64,000 nt of DNA from Micrococcaceae bacterium Sec5.1 (GTDB taxonomy: Bacteria > Actinomycetota > Actinomycetes > Actinomycetales > Micrococcaceae), in NCBI GenBank assembly GCA_039636795.1, contig CP143430.1, positions 4,712,001 through 4,776,000 on the forward strand, read 5' to 3'. A model generated the notes under the pieces. That model was given only the letters and a program-made list of their open reading frames with translations, was not told the origin of the DNA and searched no databases. Shown one piece after another: positions 1 through 7,222 of this stretch (within the stretch, counting starts at the first letter, position 1; the number at the start of each line of letters is the position of its first letter). The translations under genes and the position numbers were made by a program.

Positions 1-453
1 CACGAATCCGAGTTCGATCCTGCAACTGCTGAGCTTGCCTTACGAACGCTCGTGCCGGGCCCGGACAGTGTTCCTACGATCAAGTCTTACAAGTACGTCA
101 AAGCATCGGATGAAATCACGCCCGTTGCTTTGTCTCAGAAGGATTCAAAGGACCGATATGCCGGTGCCGTGCATCAGGTCGCACTGCGTACGCTGCACGA
201 AGTTTTTGAAGCCGACCGGCGCCGATTGATCCAGAGCATTTCGTTGGAAGTGGGAACGAATACCATCAACCCGGCGACGGGCCGTGACACTTACATTCCA
301 TTCGTTGCAGTAGCTGTCCCGCGTGACGTCTTCACCGACATTGATCTTTCAGCAGTCGTACCGTCCGCGACACTTGAACATCTTGGCGCTTCAGTCTCCA
401 AGAATCCATTCGGTCTGGTTCCTGCCAATGTCTCTGGAGTGCGTTCCTCCTGA
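1..453 (+). CDS. C-terminal part of an unidentified protein, cut by the left edge
   Basis: The frame is open from the first base and ends at a TGA that overlaps the next gene's ATG by one base, so about 150 C-terminal residues are visible and the true start lies outside the window. A predicted helix (ALRTLHEVFEADR) is followed by a beta-rich part with the phrase PFVAVAVPRDVF. I do not recognise the family. Tight coupling to the following T5orf172 protein suggests a two-gene unit, possibly defence-related, but that is inference from context only. Codon use is less GC-biased than in the core genes to the right. Confidence 0.6.
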   Translation, partial: HESEFDPATAELALRTLVPGPDSVPTIKSYKYVKASDEITPVALSQKDSKDRYAGAVHQVALRTLHEVFEADRRRLIQSISLEVGTNTINPATGRDTYIPFVAVAVPRDVFTDIDLSAVVPSATLEHLGASVSKNPFGLVPANVSGVRSS

Positions 454-1820
454 TGTCGGCTGAGCAAACAATGATTTTCAATCCTCCGCCGGGGTGGCCA
501 AAGCCGCCGCCCTCATGGCGCCCTCCGGCCGGGTGGACGCCGGATCCAGCCTGGCCAGCCCCTCCCGAGGGCTGGCTATTATGGCTGCCCGCTGAAACTG
601 GTGAGGATGACCTCACTCAAACCCCGCCAGCAGCGATTGACACGCAAGACCAATGCGTAGTTCCCATGTCCCGTGGTCAGTCTTCTGAATCAGCCCGGAT
701 CGCTTTCCTTGAGGCCGAAAATAATCTTTTGAAGCAGCGTCTTGAACAGACCGGGACGGCGGCAGCGTCGTATGTTGAGCTAAACGACGGACTGGTACTG
801 CAAGAGGTCGGCATCTATCGCTACCACCACCCACTTGAGAACGCGGCCTCCTACCGTGACAGGCTGGGTGAGATCGAAACACGCATCGCTGACCTGGTAC
901 GGGCCGGTGGCGCTATCATCAAGTCCAACATGTTCACCTTCGACAATTCCTTGGCCAAGGGGCGGCGCATGACCGAGGACTTGGCAAAACTCATGCTTAG
1001 GGCATATAACGCCGAATCTGACAACAGCATCCGGTCACTGAAACTCGGCAACGTCATAACCGCGAAACGGCGCTTGGAAGCATCGCGAGTGGCCATCGCC
1101 AAGCTCGGAGCACTTATGGAAATGCACATCAGCGATGAATTCCATAACCTCCGCTTGGAAGAGATTGAGCTGACAGCTGACTGGTTGATGAAGAAGCAGG
1201 AAGAAAAAGAAGCCCAACGTGAAGAGCGGGCCCGCCTTCGCGAAGAACAACGCGTTGAGAAGGAACTCGCCGAGGAACGCTCCCGGCTGGCCAAGGAACG
1301 TTCGCATCTCATCAATGCCCTTACTGCCCTCGGCGCTTCCGGCCAATATGACACTGAACTTGAACAGCGGCTGAGAGAAGTCGATGAGGCCATCGCCCAG
1401 AATGACTTCCGTGCTGCCAATATCAGGGCCGGGTATATCTATGTGATATCTAACCGGGGAGCCTTTGGCGAAGGAGTTGTGAAGATCGGCCTCACACGCC
1501 GGCTGGAGCCAGAACAACGCGTAGCCGAACTCAGTGGCGCATCTGTCCCCTTCCGATTCGACGTTCACACCCTGTACTTCTCTGAAGATGCAGTCACCCT
1601 TGAGAACGAACTCCACAAACACTTCGCGGCCCGCGCCCTGAACCAGGCAAACCTCCGGAAAGAGTTCTTCTTCGCTACACCAGCCGAGGTACGCGACGTC
1701 CTGGAGCGTAAAATCGGCAACCTGCTCGAGTTCACAGAGCATGCTGACGCAACCGAATACTTCCAGTCTGTCGGTTACTGGCCCCAACGAGACGATAACC
1801 AACTCACCGAACAGAAGTGA
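453..1820 (+). CDS. DUF4041 / T5orf172 (GIY-YIG-like) domain protein
   Basis: This 455-residue protein starts with a proline/tryptophan-rich segment of PPxGWPxPP-type repeats (about residues 10-50). A coiled-coil central region follows (about 80-310), with the DUF4041-type helical block and a highly charged E/R/K stretch. The C-terminal domain (about 325-420) reads GYIYVISN, then VVKIGLTRR, then a histidine/phenylalanine-rich end (LHKHFAARAL...EFFF), the pattern of the phage T5orf172 family, a relative of GIY-YIG nucleases. The family occurs in phages and bacterial accessory regions. Catalysis is not shown, and a role in DNA processing or phage defence is inference. The start ATG overlaps the preceding stop, indicating translational coupling. 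Confidence 0.75.
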   Translation: MSAEQTMIFNPPPGWPKPPPSWRPPAGWTPDPAWPAPPEGWLLWLPAETGEDDLTQTPPAAIDTQDQCVVPMSRGQSSESARIAFLEAENNLLKQRLEQTGTAAASYVELNDGLVLQEVGIYRYHHPLENAASYRDRLGEIETRIADLVRAGGAIIKSNMFTFDNSLAKGRRMTEDLAKLMLRAYNAESDNSIRSLKLGNVITAKRRLEASRVAIAKLGALMEMHISDEFHNLRLEEIELTADWLMKKQEEKEAQREERARLREEQRVEKELAEERSRLAKERSHLINALTALGASGQYDTELEQRLREVDEAIAQNDFRAANIRAGYIYVISNRGAFGEGVVKIGLTRRLEPEQRVAELSGASVPFRFDVHTLYFSEDAVTLENELHKHFAARALNQANLRKEFFFATPAEVRDVLERKIGNLLEFTEHADATEYFQSVGYWPQRDDNQLTEQK

Positions 1821-1849
1821 ATGCCACCCTATGGCCAACGCAGCACTTT

Positions 1850-1894
1850 AACTGGCGTACACGGTTATTCGTGAGGCGGGAGTAGACGGTTTTC
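1850..1894 (+). repeat. Cassette-boundary repeat, copy 1
   Basis: This 45-bp stretch starts AACTGGC, contains TATTCGTGAGG and ends GGGAGTAGAC then a TTTT run. It closely matches 3234-3275, and its core resembles the ends of the two longer repeats at 3862-3955 and 4766-4863. It lies just downstream of the T5orf172 gene and just upstream of the toxin-like fragment, as expected for an insertion or recombination boundary. Confidence 0.55.
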
Positions 1895-1991
1895 GAAGGA
1901 TGGCTGGACTCAGCCTGAACCCGGAGTACTGCATTGCAAGGCTTGCAAGCTTGGCAAACTGGCTCTGGTAGGAAAATTGGGTGCTGCCGTA

Positions 1992-2345
1992 ATGCAGGGA
2001 GGACGCGTCACTGCAGGGAGCGGCATGGTTGATCCGTCACTAATCCGATTCACCCAGAAACAACATCAAATCGTCCTTCAGGAACGGGGGTGGGTATCGG
2101 AGCTAGCAGCTGGCCTCAACGGCGGGTCCATGGATCCAGCGGATCTCCCAGCAATTCGTCTAGTCGAACGAAACGGAAATTACTACTTCTCGTTGGACAA
2201 TCGGCGACGAGCCGCTTTCCAAGCAGCTCGTATGGCCATACCATTTCGCATCGCCACGCCGGGCGAAATCGCCACGGAAGCGGCTCGTAAATTCAGTACA
2301 AAGAACGATGGAGTGTCCATCGTGATTCGAGGAGGCAATCAATGA
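1992..2345 (+). CDS. Toxin-like C-terminal domain (ParB/Srx-nuclease-like), probably an orphan fragment
   Basis: The 117-residue protein contains LPAIRLVERNG, then YYFSLDNRRRAAFQAA, then IPFRI. This resembles the P-I-x-V...G-x-x-x-x-x-DNRR-x-x-A-F pattern of ParB/Srx-type nuclease domains at the C-termini of polymorphic toxins. The start is uncertain: TTG 1977, ATG 1992 and ATG 2025 are all in frame, and no good ribosome-binding site precedes any of them. The frame stays open back to 1875 without a convincing N-terminal domain, so this may be a displaced toxin tip rather than a complete gene. The stop overlaps the next gene by 4 bp, the usual toxin-immunity arrangement. Family assignment is by motif memory. 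Confidence 0.5.
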   Translation: MQGGRVTAGSGMVDPSLIRFTQKQHQIVLQERGWVSELAAGLNGGSMDPADLPAIRLVERNGNYYFSLDNRRRAAFQAARMAIPFRIATPGEIATEAARKFSTKNDGVSIVIRGGNQ

Positions 2346-2596
2346 CATCGGTTCCGGAAACCATCCCCGGGATGAATCGGCTTGACTTGGCTGACCTCAT
2401 TGACCAACTCAGAGATAACCTGAAAGAAGATCCGGAATCCTGGGAGAATCCCGATCTGGACAGGTTCCTGGAATCCTTATCTGCATGGACCCGAGATATG
2501 GATGGTGTCTTCTTGAACCGTGGTGAACCACTCCCCGAGGTACCTTCCTGGGAACTTATCGCCGATATGCTTCTTGCAGCCAGAATTTATGAGTAG
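2342..2596 (+). CDS. DUF7660-like small protein, candidate immunity partner
   Basis: This acidic 84-residue protein carries the order WEN...LDRFLESLSAW...DMDG...PSWELIADMLLAARIYE, the conserved skeleton I associate with DUF7660 proteins. They are small, soluble and often found beside polymorphic toxin tips. The ATG overlaps the upstream toxin-like gene's stop by 4 bp, so the two are translationally coupled. That context and the protein's acidity support an immunity role, but this is inferred. No membrane segment or enzyme motif is visible. Confidence 0.6.
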   Translation: MTSVPETIPGMNRLDLADLIDQLRDNLKEDPESWENPDLDRFLESLSAWTRDMDGVFLNRGEPLPEVPSWELIADMLLAARIYE

Positions 2597-2748
2597 GGAC
2601 GCGGGGTGAGGACGCAACGCTCGCCCATGTTGACCATTCCCCGAGTCCCGAGGTCACCGCGAAGACAGTTCATTATTCTGGTTTCGCCGACATTCCATAA
2701 GCCCAAATCATTTGTAACCGGCAAACAGCTCTGACGAGCCCGGCGACA

Positions 2749-3117
2749 TCAAAACTTTTCGATCTCGTCTCGATTCGGCAGCGGCGTCTGCTCCAGGGCC
2801 TCCTCGAAGAGCGCATCATCGGATGAACTGAACGGAGGTTCCCACCAGCTTCGAAGCACGTCGCCCGCCACGACACGAACTTCCTGTCCGAGCCTTCTAT
2901 CCTTCGCTATACGGTTGACAGTTTCTGTGAAGCGATAGACATAGTCCTCATAGGTTTGTTTGTACGCCTCCCGGAATCCGCCATGCTCGGGAACTGGGCT
3001 ATCACCCTTACTTGACAGTGCAGGCAGCAGCGAGGGGTCGCGACTCCACTCGCCATCAACGACTTCTTCAACATTGAGATCTAGGACGATGGGCGCAGGT
3101 CGGTTCAGTTGGGTCAT
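2749..3117 (-). CDS. Hypothetical protein
   Basis: From the ATG at 3117 this encodes 122 residues starting MTQLNRPAPIVLDLN, acidic at the N-terminus, with a helical middle (EAYKQTYEDYVYRFTETVNRIA) and a late WWEPPF motif. Upstream in-frame starts exist at 3213 (ATG) and 3225 (TTG). Neither has a clear Shine-Dalgarno, so the N-terminus is uncertain. I do not recognise the family. It lies between a candidate toxin-immunity pair and a DUF6881-like gene, so another small immunity-type protein is possible, but nothing in the sequence proves it. Confidence 0.45.
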   Translation of the reverse strand: MTQLNRPAPIVLDLNVEEVVDGEWSRDPSLLPALSSKGDSPVPEHGGFREAYKQTYEDYVYRFTETVNRIAKDRRLGQEVRVVAGDVLRSWWEPPFSSSDDALFEEALEQTPLPNRDEIEKF

Positions 3118-3233
3118 CAGCCCAGTATGTCCTGGTCGACAGACATTCGATACGAGGTGGCGCCATCCATTCCTCACACTGTCGGCCGATCCGAAGACGA
3201 ATGCACAATTCATATTTAAAGCCAATGAGAATC

Positions 3234-3275
3234 AACTGGCCTGACTGGCTATTCATGAGGGGAGTAGACCCTTTT
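3234..3275 (+). repeat. Cassette-boundary repeat, copy 2
   Basis: It begins AACTGGC and contains TATTCATGAGG, GGAGTAGACC and a TTTT run, matching 1850-1894 along its length with one missing base and a few substitutions. It separates the hypothetical minus-strand gene from the DUF6881-like gene. Confidence 0.55.
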
Positions 3276-3330
3276 GTTGCGCGCGACGTTTGCTAAGTTT
3301 CGTTTGGGGTCAGGGCCCTATGGTGTTGCT

Positions 3331-3654
3331 ATGGAACGGTACCAACGAGTGGACTGGCACCAGGGCTTCGACGAAGAGCCTATGGGGATGGGTAGCGAGA
3401 TAGATGCCCAAGGTTTCGAGACGCGCAAAGTCGAACAGTTCAGGGACGGCACCTCCACCTTCGCGAACGAACTAACGGCCACTGGGAGTACTTGGCTCTC
3501 GGAAGTTGCTCTTCCTTCCTTGGAGGAGATCAACCAGCAGCAGTCTAAGTTCAATGCAGAGCCGATCGAGGCATCTCTCGGCAATGCGCCGGGTTGTGGG
3601 CGTAATTGGTCGAAAATCTCGCGGGTGTTCTTTGGAGTTGGCAGCGTTGCTTGA
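3331..3654 (+). CDS. DUF6881-like protein with a probable C-terminal frameshift
   Basis: From ATG 3331 the product starts MERYQRVDWHQGFDEEP, then SEIDAQGFETRKVEQFRDG, then LSEVALPSLEEIN. This is the conserved order of DUF6881, a small family often seen as immunity-type proteins in polymorphic toxin loci. After KFNAEPIEA the frame stops resembling the family. A neighbouring frame reads ISRQCAGLWA and stops at 3603-3605, where intact members end with an ISxxEFxxxW-type tail, so one indel near 3567-3575 is likely and the last 20-30 residues as read are spurious. An upstream TTG at 3274 is in frame but lies in the boundary repeat. Confidence 0.5.
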   Translation: MERYQRVDWHQGFDEEPMGMGSEIDAQGFETRKVEQFRDGTSTFANELTATGSTWLSEVALPSLEEINQQQSKFNAEPIEASLGNAPGCGRNWSKISRVFFGVGSVA

Positions 3655-3861
3655 TGGTCTGCGTCGTTAGCCCACGGACAAGCATCTACGCCCACGAGCA
3701 ATCCGGCACGGCCGTTAAAACACGCCCGCCGGCCCTGAATAGGCCAACGTCCGGATCCGCCAACATCTTTGGGACAAACCCCGGAACGGCGGCACCACTC
3801 ACTGCAACCCCAAAACCATGGAAACATGCATTAGATGAAGGAAACCTGTAGCTTTCAGCCG
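3655..3861. other. Intergenic, no gene recognised
   Basis: Open frames exist on both strands here, but none has a ribosome-binding site, a recognisable motif or family resemblance. I read this as non-coding or decayed DNA between the DUF6881-like gene and the direct repeat that starts at 3862. Confidence 0.4.
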
Positions 3862-3955
3862 TAGCGGATCAAATCCAGGTGACCCGCCCTTGAGCATGAA
3901 GCAATGCAAAATCCATTCTTACCTGAGGAAACGCCTAAGTCTTAAGGAGACAGTA
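3862..3955 (+). repeat. Long direct repeat, copy A
   Basis: This 94-bp stretch starts TAGCGGATCAAATCCAG and ends CTTAAGGAGACAGTAG. It is repeated in the same orientation at 4766-4863: the first 17 bases are identical, and further shared blocks include ATGAAG, AATGCAAAA, ACCTG and GGAAACGCC. The two copies bracket an EF-Tu-barrel-like gene and an integrase fragment, so they are probably ends or recombination sites of a mobile unit. Confidence 0.7.
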
Positions 3956-4072
3956 GTTCGGTAGCACTTCCACAGTCGGGCTTAGACTGGCAGCGAGACG
4001 TGTTGATGTGGGACGAGTTAGCGCTTTTGGCCTTTCAATGTGCGTTGGTGTTGTCACCATTACACTGCGATC

Positions 4073-4501
4073 ATGGAAATCCTCCCCACTGTGGCCATAG
4101 GGATCAATCTGTATGTCGTGCCGACGTCAGAAGGCGGACGGGAGACGCCTCTGCTCGCTGGTTCTGCGGTGAAGATTAGATTCAGGTACCGGCCGAACTG
4201 GGGATTGCCTGGTTGGGCCGATGGCGAGCAAGCCGGTGCGCCGGTATTGGGTTTCTCTCGGGAGGACATTCATCCGGGTGAAACAGTTCGCGCTGTAATC
4301 GCGCCCTTCTACTTTGAAGGTGTGCCAGCTTGGCGGGATGTAGCGCCGGGCGATGAGCTGCGCATGTATGAAGGTCCACGCATCTGTGGGCGTGGAACCG
4401 TCATTTGGGTGCAGCACTCTACCTGGCCCATGGCAGAGGAGGACCAAGAGCGGTTCACCCGCTGGCTCGAATCAGGAACAGACGTGTCAGCAGCTATTTG
4501 A
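4073..4501 (+). CDS. Small EF-Tu C-terminal-barrel-like protein
   Basis: The 142-residue product from ATG 4073 shows PTSEGGRETPL, then RFRYRPNW, then the G-E-x-V pattern, PGDELRMYEGPRICGRGTV. This is the layout of stand-alone proteins resembling the third (C-terminal beta-barrel) domain of EF-Tu. No GTPase domain is present. An in-frame GTG at 4040 would add eleven residues that do not fit the family. These proteins have no firmly established function and sometimes occur near toxin-immunity genes. It lies between the two long direct repeats. Confidence 0.55.
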   Translation: MEILPTVAIGINLYVVPTSEGGRETPLLAGSAVKIRFRYRPNWGLPGWADGEQAGAPVLGFSREDIHPGETVRAVIAPFYFEGVPAWRDVAPGDELRMYEGPRICGRGTVIWVQHSTWPMAEEDQERFTRWLESGTDVSAAI

Positions 4502-4772
4502 AGCGTTGGGTGGCCTTGTCTAAGCTTGCATCTTTGCCAGCGCTGTCGGAGGCGGTGTATTGGGCGTAGTTGGTGGATGAATCAATGGCGTGGCGATCGA
4601 TCGTGGCCGGGGAGTAGCCGAGGGCCTCGGCGATGATGGCGACCGGGGTGAGTTTGGTGAGTTCATGCAGGGTTCCGAGTCTGGCCCCTCGGCTGCTGAA
4701 AGCCGTGCCGAGTCGCTGGGTTAGGGTCGAGGCCCGAAGGTGCTGGCCGGGGGCGCCACCGAGGATAGCGGA
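4494..4772 (-). pseudogene. Truncated tyrosine recombinase (integrase), C-terminal remnant
   Basis: Reading the minus strand from about 4772 down to a TAG at 4494-4496 gives about 92 residues with no start codon at the upstream end. They contain GAPGQHLRASTLTQRLG, then RGARLGTLHEL, then PVAIIAEALGYSPATIDRH, then a late NYAQYTAS. This matches the end of actinobacterial site-specific integrases, whose C-termini typically read APAPVVADALGxHxxT...TWxxYA. The catalytic core is absent. The frame is cut by direct repeat B, where a stop appears at 4773-4775. The 3' end overlaps the EF-Tu-like gene by a few bases. Confidence 0.65.
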
Positions 4773-4863
4773 TCAAATCCAGATGACGGTCCCACGATCA
4801 TGAAGGAATGCAAAACTGCTTCTGACCTGCGGAAACGCCAAATTCGTAAGGGGGCGGGAGTTC
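4766..4863 (+). repeat. Long direct repeat, copy B
   Basis: Second copy of the repeat at 3862-3955, about three-quarters identical by eye, starting with the same 17 bases. It ends ATTCGTAAGGGGGCGGGAG, which also resembles the cores of the shorter boundary repeats at 1850 and 3234. It truncates the integrase remnant on its left. Confidence 0.7.
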
Positions 4864-5182
4864 TCGCATCCACTTCTACTCCCGTGCTTTAAACAACGCA
4901 TATGCAGGTTGACCCCTGCCTATCATTTGGCACGAATGAAGTCGGCCAATCTTGCTTTGCCCTTCGAGGACCGGCAGTTTCCCCGCCTGTCCAGCTTCCC
5001 GCCTTAGGCCCCCGGCGTGCCGCTGAGTCGCAGCGCCGCGCCGAACAGCCCCTGCGCTGGCCACAACGAGCATTCGTGCAAAGCATACCCGCGCACAGGT
5101 CGAACCGCGCTGCATCCAAACGTTTAGGGCTCTAGCCGCGACACGTTGGTATCCCAAACGCCCACCCTCGTCACCCACCCCC
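4864..5182. other. Intergenic gap between accessory island and catabolic operon
   Basis: Short open frames on both strands here are proline/arginine/cysteine-rich, lack ribosome-binding sites and resemble no family. I see no RNA gene. The segment is best read as the right margin of the accessory patch. Confidence 0.4.
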
Positions 5183-5211
5183 TTGACTCCCACCCCCACC
5201 TTGCCTAAACT
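5183..5211 (+). promoter_or_regulatory. Predicted promoter of the hyi operon
   Basis: TTGACT at 5183-5188 and TAAACT at 5206-5211 are separated by 17 bp, a good match to a housekeeping sigma promoter. It lies 114 bp upstream of the hyi start codon, and the operator-like palindrome begins 22 bp past the -10. Confidence 0.55.
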
Positions 5212-5232
5212 TTTCATAAAGCAGAATCTAAA

Positions 5233-5247
5233 TTCCACAAGGCGGAA
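5233..5247. promoter_or_regulatory. Operator-like palindrome TTCC-N7-GGAA (hyi copy)
   Basis: The 15-bp site reads TTCCACAAGGCGGAA. A second site of the form TTCCAnnAnGCGGAA lies upstream of uraD at 19319-19333, at nearly the same distance from the predicted -10. A repressor bound here would block the start of transcription. An IclR/GntR-type purine regulator is a guess; no regulator gene of that kind is in the window. Confidence 0.45.
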
Positions 5248-5324
5248 AGTGAAGCCAAGCACCAAGGCAGCAGCCAAGCCAACCCGGAAGATAGACCTAA
5301 GCCCCCTCCTCGGAAGGACCTACG

Positions 5325-6128
5325 ATGACGTACACAGTGAACTGCTCCATCCTCCTGACGGAACTGCCCTTGCTCGAGCGCCCCGCCGCCGCGAAGGCAG
5401 CCGGTTTTGACGCCGTCGAGTTCTGGTGGCCCTTCGAGACCTCCGTCCCCACCGACGCACAAGTAACCGAATTCGAGAACGCCATCAAGGACGCCGGCGT
5501 TCAGCTCACGGGTCTGAACTTCAACGCCGGCAACATGCCTGGCGGGGATCGCGGCCTGGTCTCCTGGCCGGCACGCTCCACCGAGTTCCAGGACAACATC
5601 GACGTTGTCGCCGGCATCGGTGAGCGCCTCGGCTGCAAGGCCTTCAACGCCCTCTACGGCAACCGCATCGACGGCGAATCCGCCGAGAAGCAGGACGCCA
5701 TCGGTGCCGAAAACCTCGCAACCGCAGCGGCCGGCGTCGCACGTATTGGCGGAACTGTCCTCCTCGAACCGGTCAGCGGCGCACCCAAGTACCCGCTCCT
5801 CACCGCTGAAGACGCCCTCAAGGTCATCGCCCGCGTCAAGGCAGAATCCGGCGCCCAGAACATCAAGCTCCTCGCCGACTTCTACCACCTGGCAGTCAAC
5901 GGCGACGACGTCGAATCCGTCATCGAGAACCACGCCAAGGACTTCGGCCACATCCAGATCGCCGACAACCCCGGCCGCGGCGCTCCCGGAACCGGCACCC
6001 TCCCCCTCGGCGAATGGATCGCCCGCAGCCGCGAACTCGGCTACGACGGCTACATCGGCCTCGAGTACAAGGAACCGCAGGAATCGGCCTTCAGCTGGGC
6101 CATCCGCCAGCGCGCCAACGCCAACTAG
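5325..6128 (+). CDS. hyi: Hydroxypyruvate isomerase
   Basis: The 267-residue TIM-barrel protein of the xylose-isomerase-like family interconverts hydroxypyruvate and tartronate semialdehyde. The start MTYTVNCSILLTELPLLERP is typical, and an SD-like GGAAGG lies just upstream. The two expected metal/catalytic glutamates are in LLEPVSG (Glu148) and GLEYKE (Glu247), with Asp185 in LLADFYH and the loop DNPGRGAPGTG between them. Its length matches the E. coli Hyi family. It is the first gene of the glyoxylate block hyi-glxR-gcl-glxK-allB and follows a good promoter and a candidate operator, so it is probably induced by purine breakdown products. Confidence 0.93.
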   Translation: MTYTVNCSILLTELPLLERPAAAKAAGFDAVEFWWPFETSVPTDAQVTEFENAIKDAGVQLTGLNFNAGNMPGGDRGLVSWPARSTEFQDNIDVVAGIGERLGCKAFNALYGNRIDGESAEKQDAIGAENLATAAAGVARIGGTVLLEPVSGAPKYPLLTAEDALKVIARVKAESGAQNIKLLADFYHLAVNGDDVESVIENHAKDFGHIQIADNPGRGAPGTGTLPLGEWIARSRELGYDGYIGLEYKEPQESAFSWAIRQRANAN

Positions 6129-6211
6129 CGAACGACGGCGGCACCCGCCAAAGCGGCTATCTCGCCGTCCAGCACACCTGAGCTAAAAAGACTTTCAGAA
6201 AGAGAACCACA

Positions 6212-7090
6212 ATGAGCAACGTTGCAGTCATCGGACTCGGAATCATGGGCCTCCCCATGGCCATCAACCTCGTCAAGGCCGGCCACACGGTCACCGGTTT
6301 CAACCGCAGCCAGGACAAGATCGACAAGCTCGTCTCCGAGGGCGGCCAGGGTGCCACGAGCATCGCGGACGCAGTCAAGGACGCCGACGTCGTCATCACC
6401 ATGGTCCCGGACTCCCCCGATGTCGAGGGTGTTGTCAGCGGCAAGGACGGCGTCTTCGCCAACGCGAAGAAGGGCGCACTCTGGATCGACGCATCCAGCA
6501 TCCGCCCGGACGTCGCAGCCCGACTGGCAGCAGACGCCAAAGAAGCAGGCATCCGCCCGCTCGACGCTCCCGTATCCGGCGGCGAACAGGGCGCCATCGA
6601 CGCCGTCCTTTCCATCATGGTCGGCGGCGAAGCTGCAGACTTCGAGGCAGCACAGGATGTCCTCAACGCAGTGGGCAAGACCATCGTCCACGTCGGCCCG
6701 TCCGGCTCCGGCCAGACCGTCAAGGCAGCAAACCAGCTGATCGTAGCCGTCAACATCCAGGTCCTCGGGGAGGCCATCGCCTTCCTTGAGGCCTACGGCG
6801 TAGACACCGACGCAGCACTGAAGGTCCTCGGCGGCGGCTTGGCCGGCTCCAAGGTCCTGGACCAGAAGGGTCAGAAGATGCTCGACCGCAACTTCGACCC
6901 CGGCTTCCGCCTGGCCCTCCACCACAAGGACCTCGGCATCGTCACCTCCGCAGCCCGCGAAGCCAACGTCGCTGTCCCGCTCGGCGCAGTCGTCGCCCAG
7001 CTCGTCGCCGCAACCGTCAACCAGGGCGACGGCGGCCTCGACCACTCGGGCCTCTTCAAGCAGGTCCTCCAGCTCAGCGGCCGCAGCTAA
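6212..7090 (+). CDS. glxR: 2-hydroxy-3-oxopropionate (tartronate semialdehyde) reductase
   Basis: This 292-residue beta-hydroxyacid dehydrogenase reduces tartronate semialdehyde to D-glycerate with NAD(P)H. The N-terminal Rossmann motif is GLGIMGLPMAINLVKAGH (residues 8-25). The substrate-binding signature is DAPVSGGEQGA (118-128), and the catalytic lysine is Lys171 in GQTVKAANQL. A strongly helical C-terminal domain follows. It sits 83 bp after hyi and 132 bp before gcl, with AGAAAG-type purines ahead of the ATG. The gene order makes the assignment firmer than the family alone, since paralogues act on 3-hydroxyisobutyrate. Confidence 0.92.
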   Translation: MSNVAVIGLGIMGLPMAINLVKAGHTVTGFNRSQDKIDKLVSEGGQGATSIADAVKDADVVITMVPDSPDVEGVVSGKDGVFANAKKGALWIDASSIRPDVAARLAADAKEAGIRPLDAPVSGGEQGAIDAVLSIMVGGEAADFEAAQDVLNAVGKTIVHVGPSGSGQTVKAANQLIVAVNIQVLGEAIAFLEAYGVDTDAALKVLGGGLAGSKVLDQKGQKMLDRNFDPGFRLALHHKDLGIVTSAAREANVAVPLGAVVAQLVAATVNQGDGGLDHSGLFKQVLQLSGRS

Positions 7091-7125
7091 CCCAGCCGCC
7101 CAAGAGGCAACAAAGCAACACAGTA

Positions 7126-7162
7126 GGGAACCCGCCGTCGTACCTAAACGACGGCGGCTCCC
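7126..7162 (+). promoter_or_regulatory. Intercistronic hairpin between glxR and gcl
   Basis: A perfect 10-bp stem (CCGCCGTCGT with ACGACGGCGG) has a 6-nt loop, extended by GGGA/TCCC outside. No T-run follows, so it is probably an mRNA-stability or attenuation element rather than a terminator. Confidence 0.5.
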
Positions 7163-7222
7163 TCACCACACCCAAAAACACCCCAGACTTCGCCCGCAAG
7201 GGCAACAAACAAGGAGTACACC

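Noticed and set aside
3606..3851. Plus-strand open frame after the DUF6881-like gene
   Set aside because: It starts inside the decayed end of that gene, has no ribosome-binding site and no family resemblance.
3862..3890. GGATCAAATCC in the direct repeats considered as a tRNA T-arm (attachment site)
   Set aside because: No anticodon arm, acceptor stem or CCA-like end could be built around it in either copy.
4889..5135. Short open frames on both strands before the hyi operon
   Set aside because: No ribosome-binding site, biased composition and no recognisable motif; they overlap each other on opposite strands.
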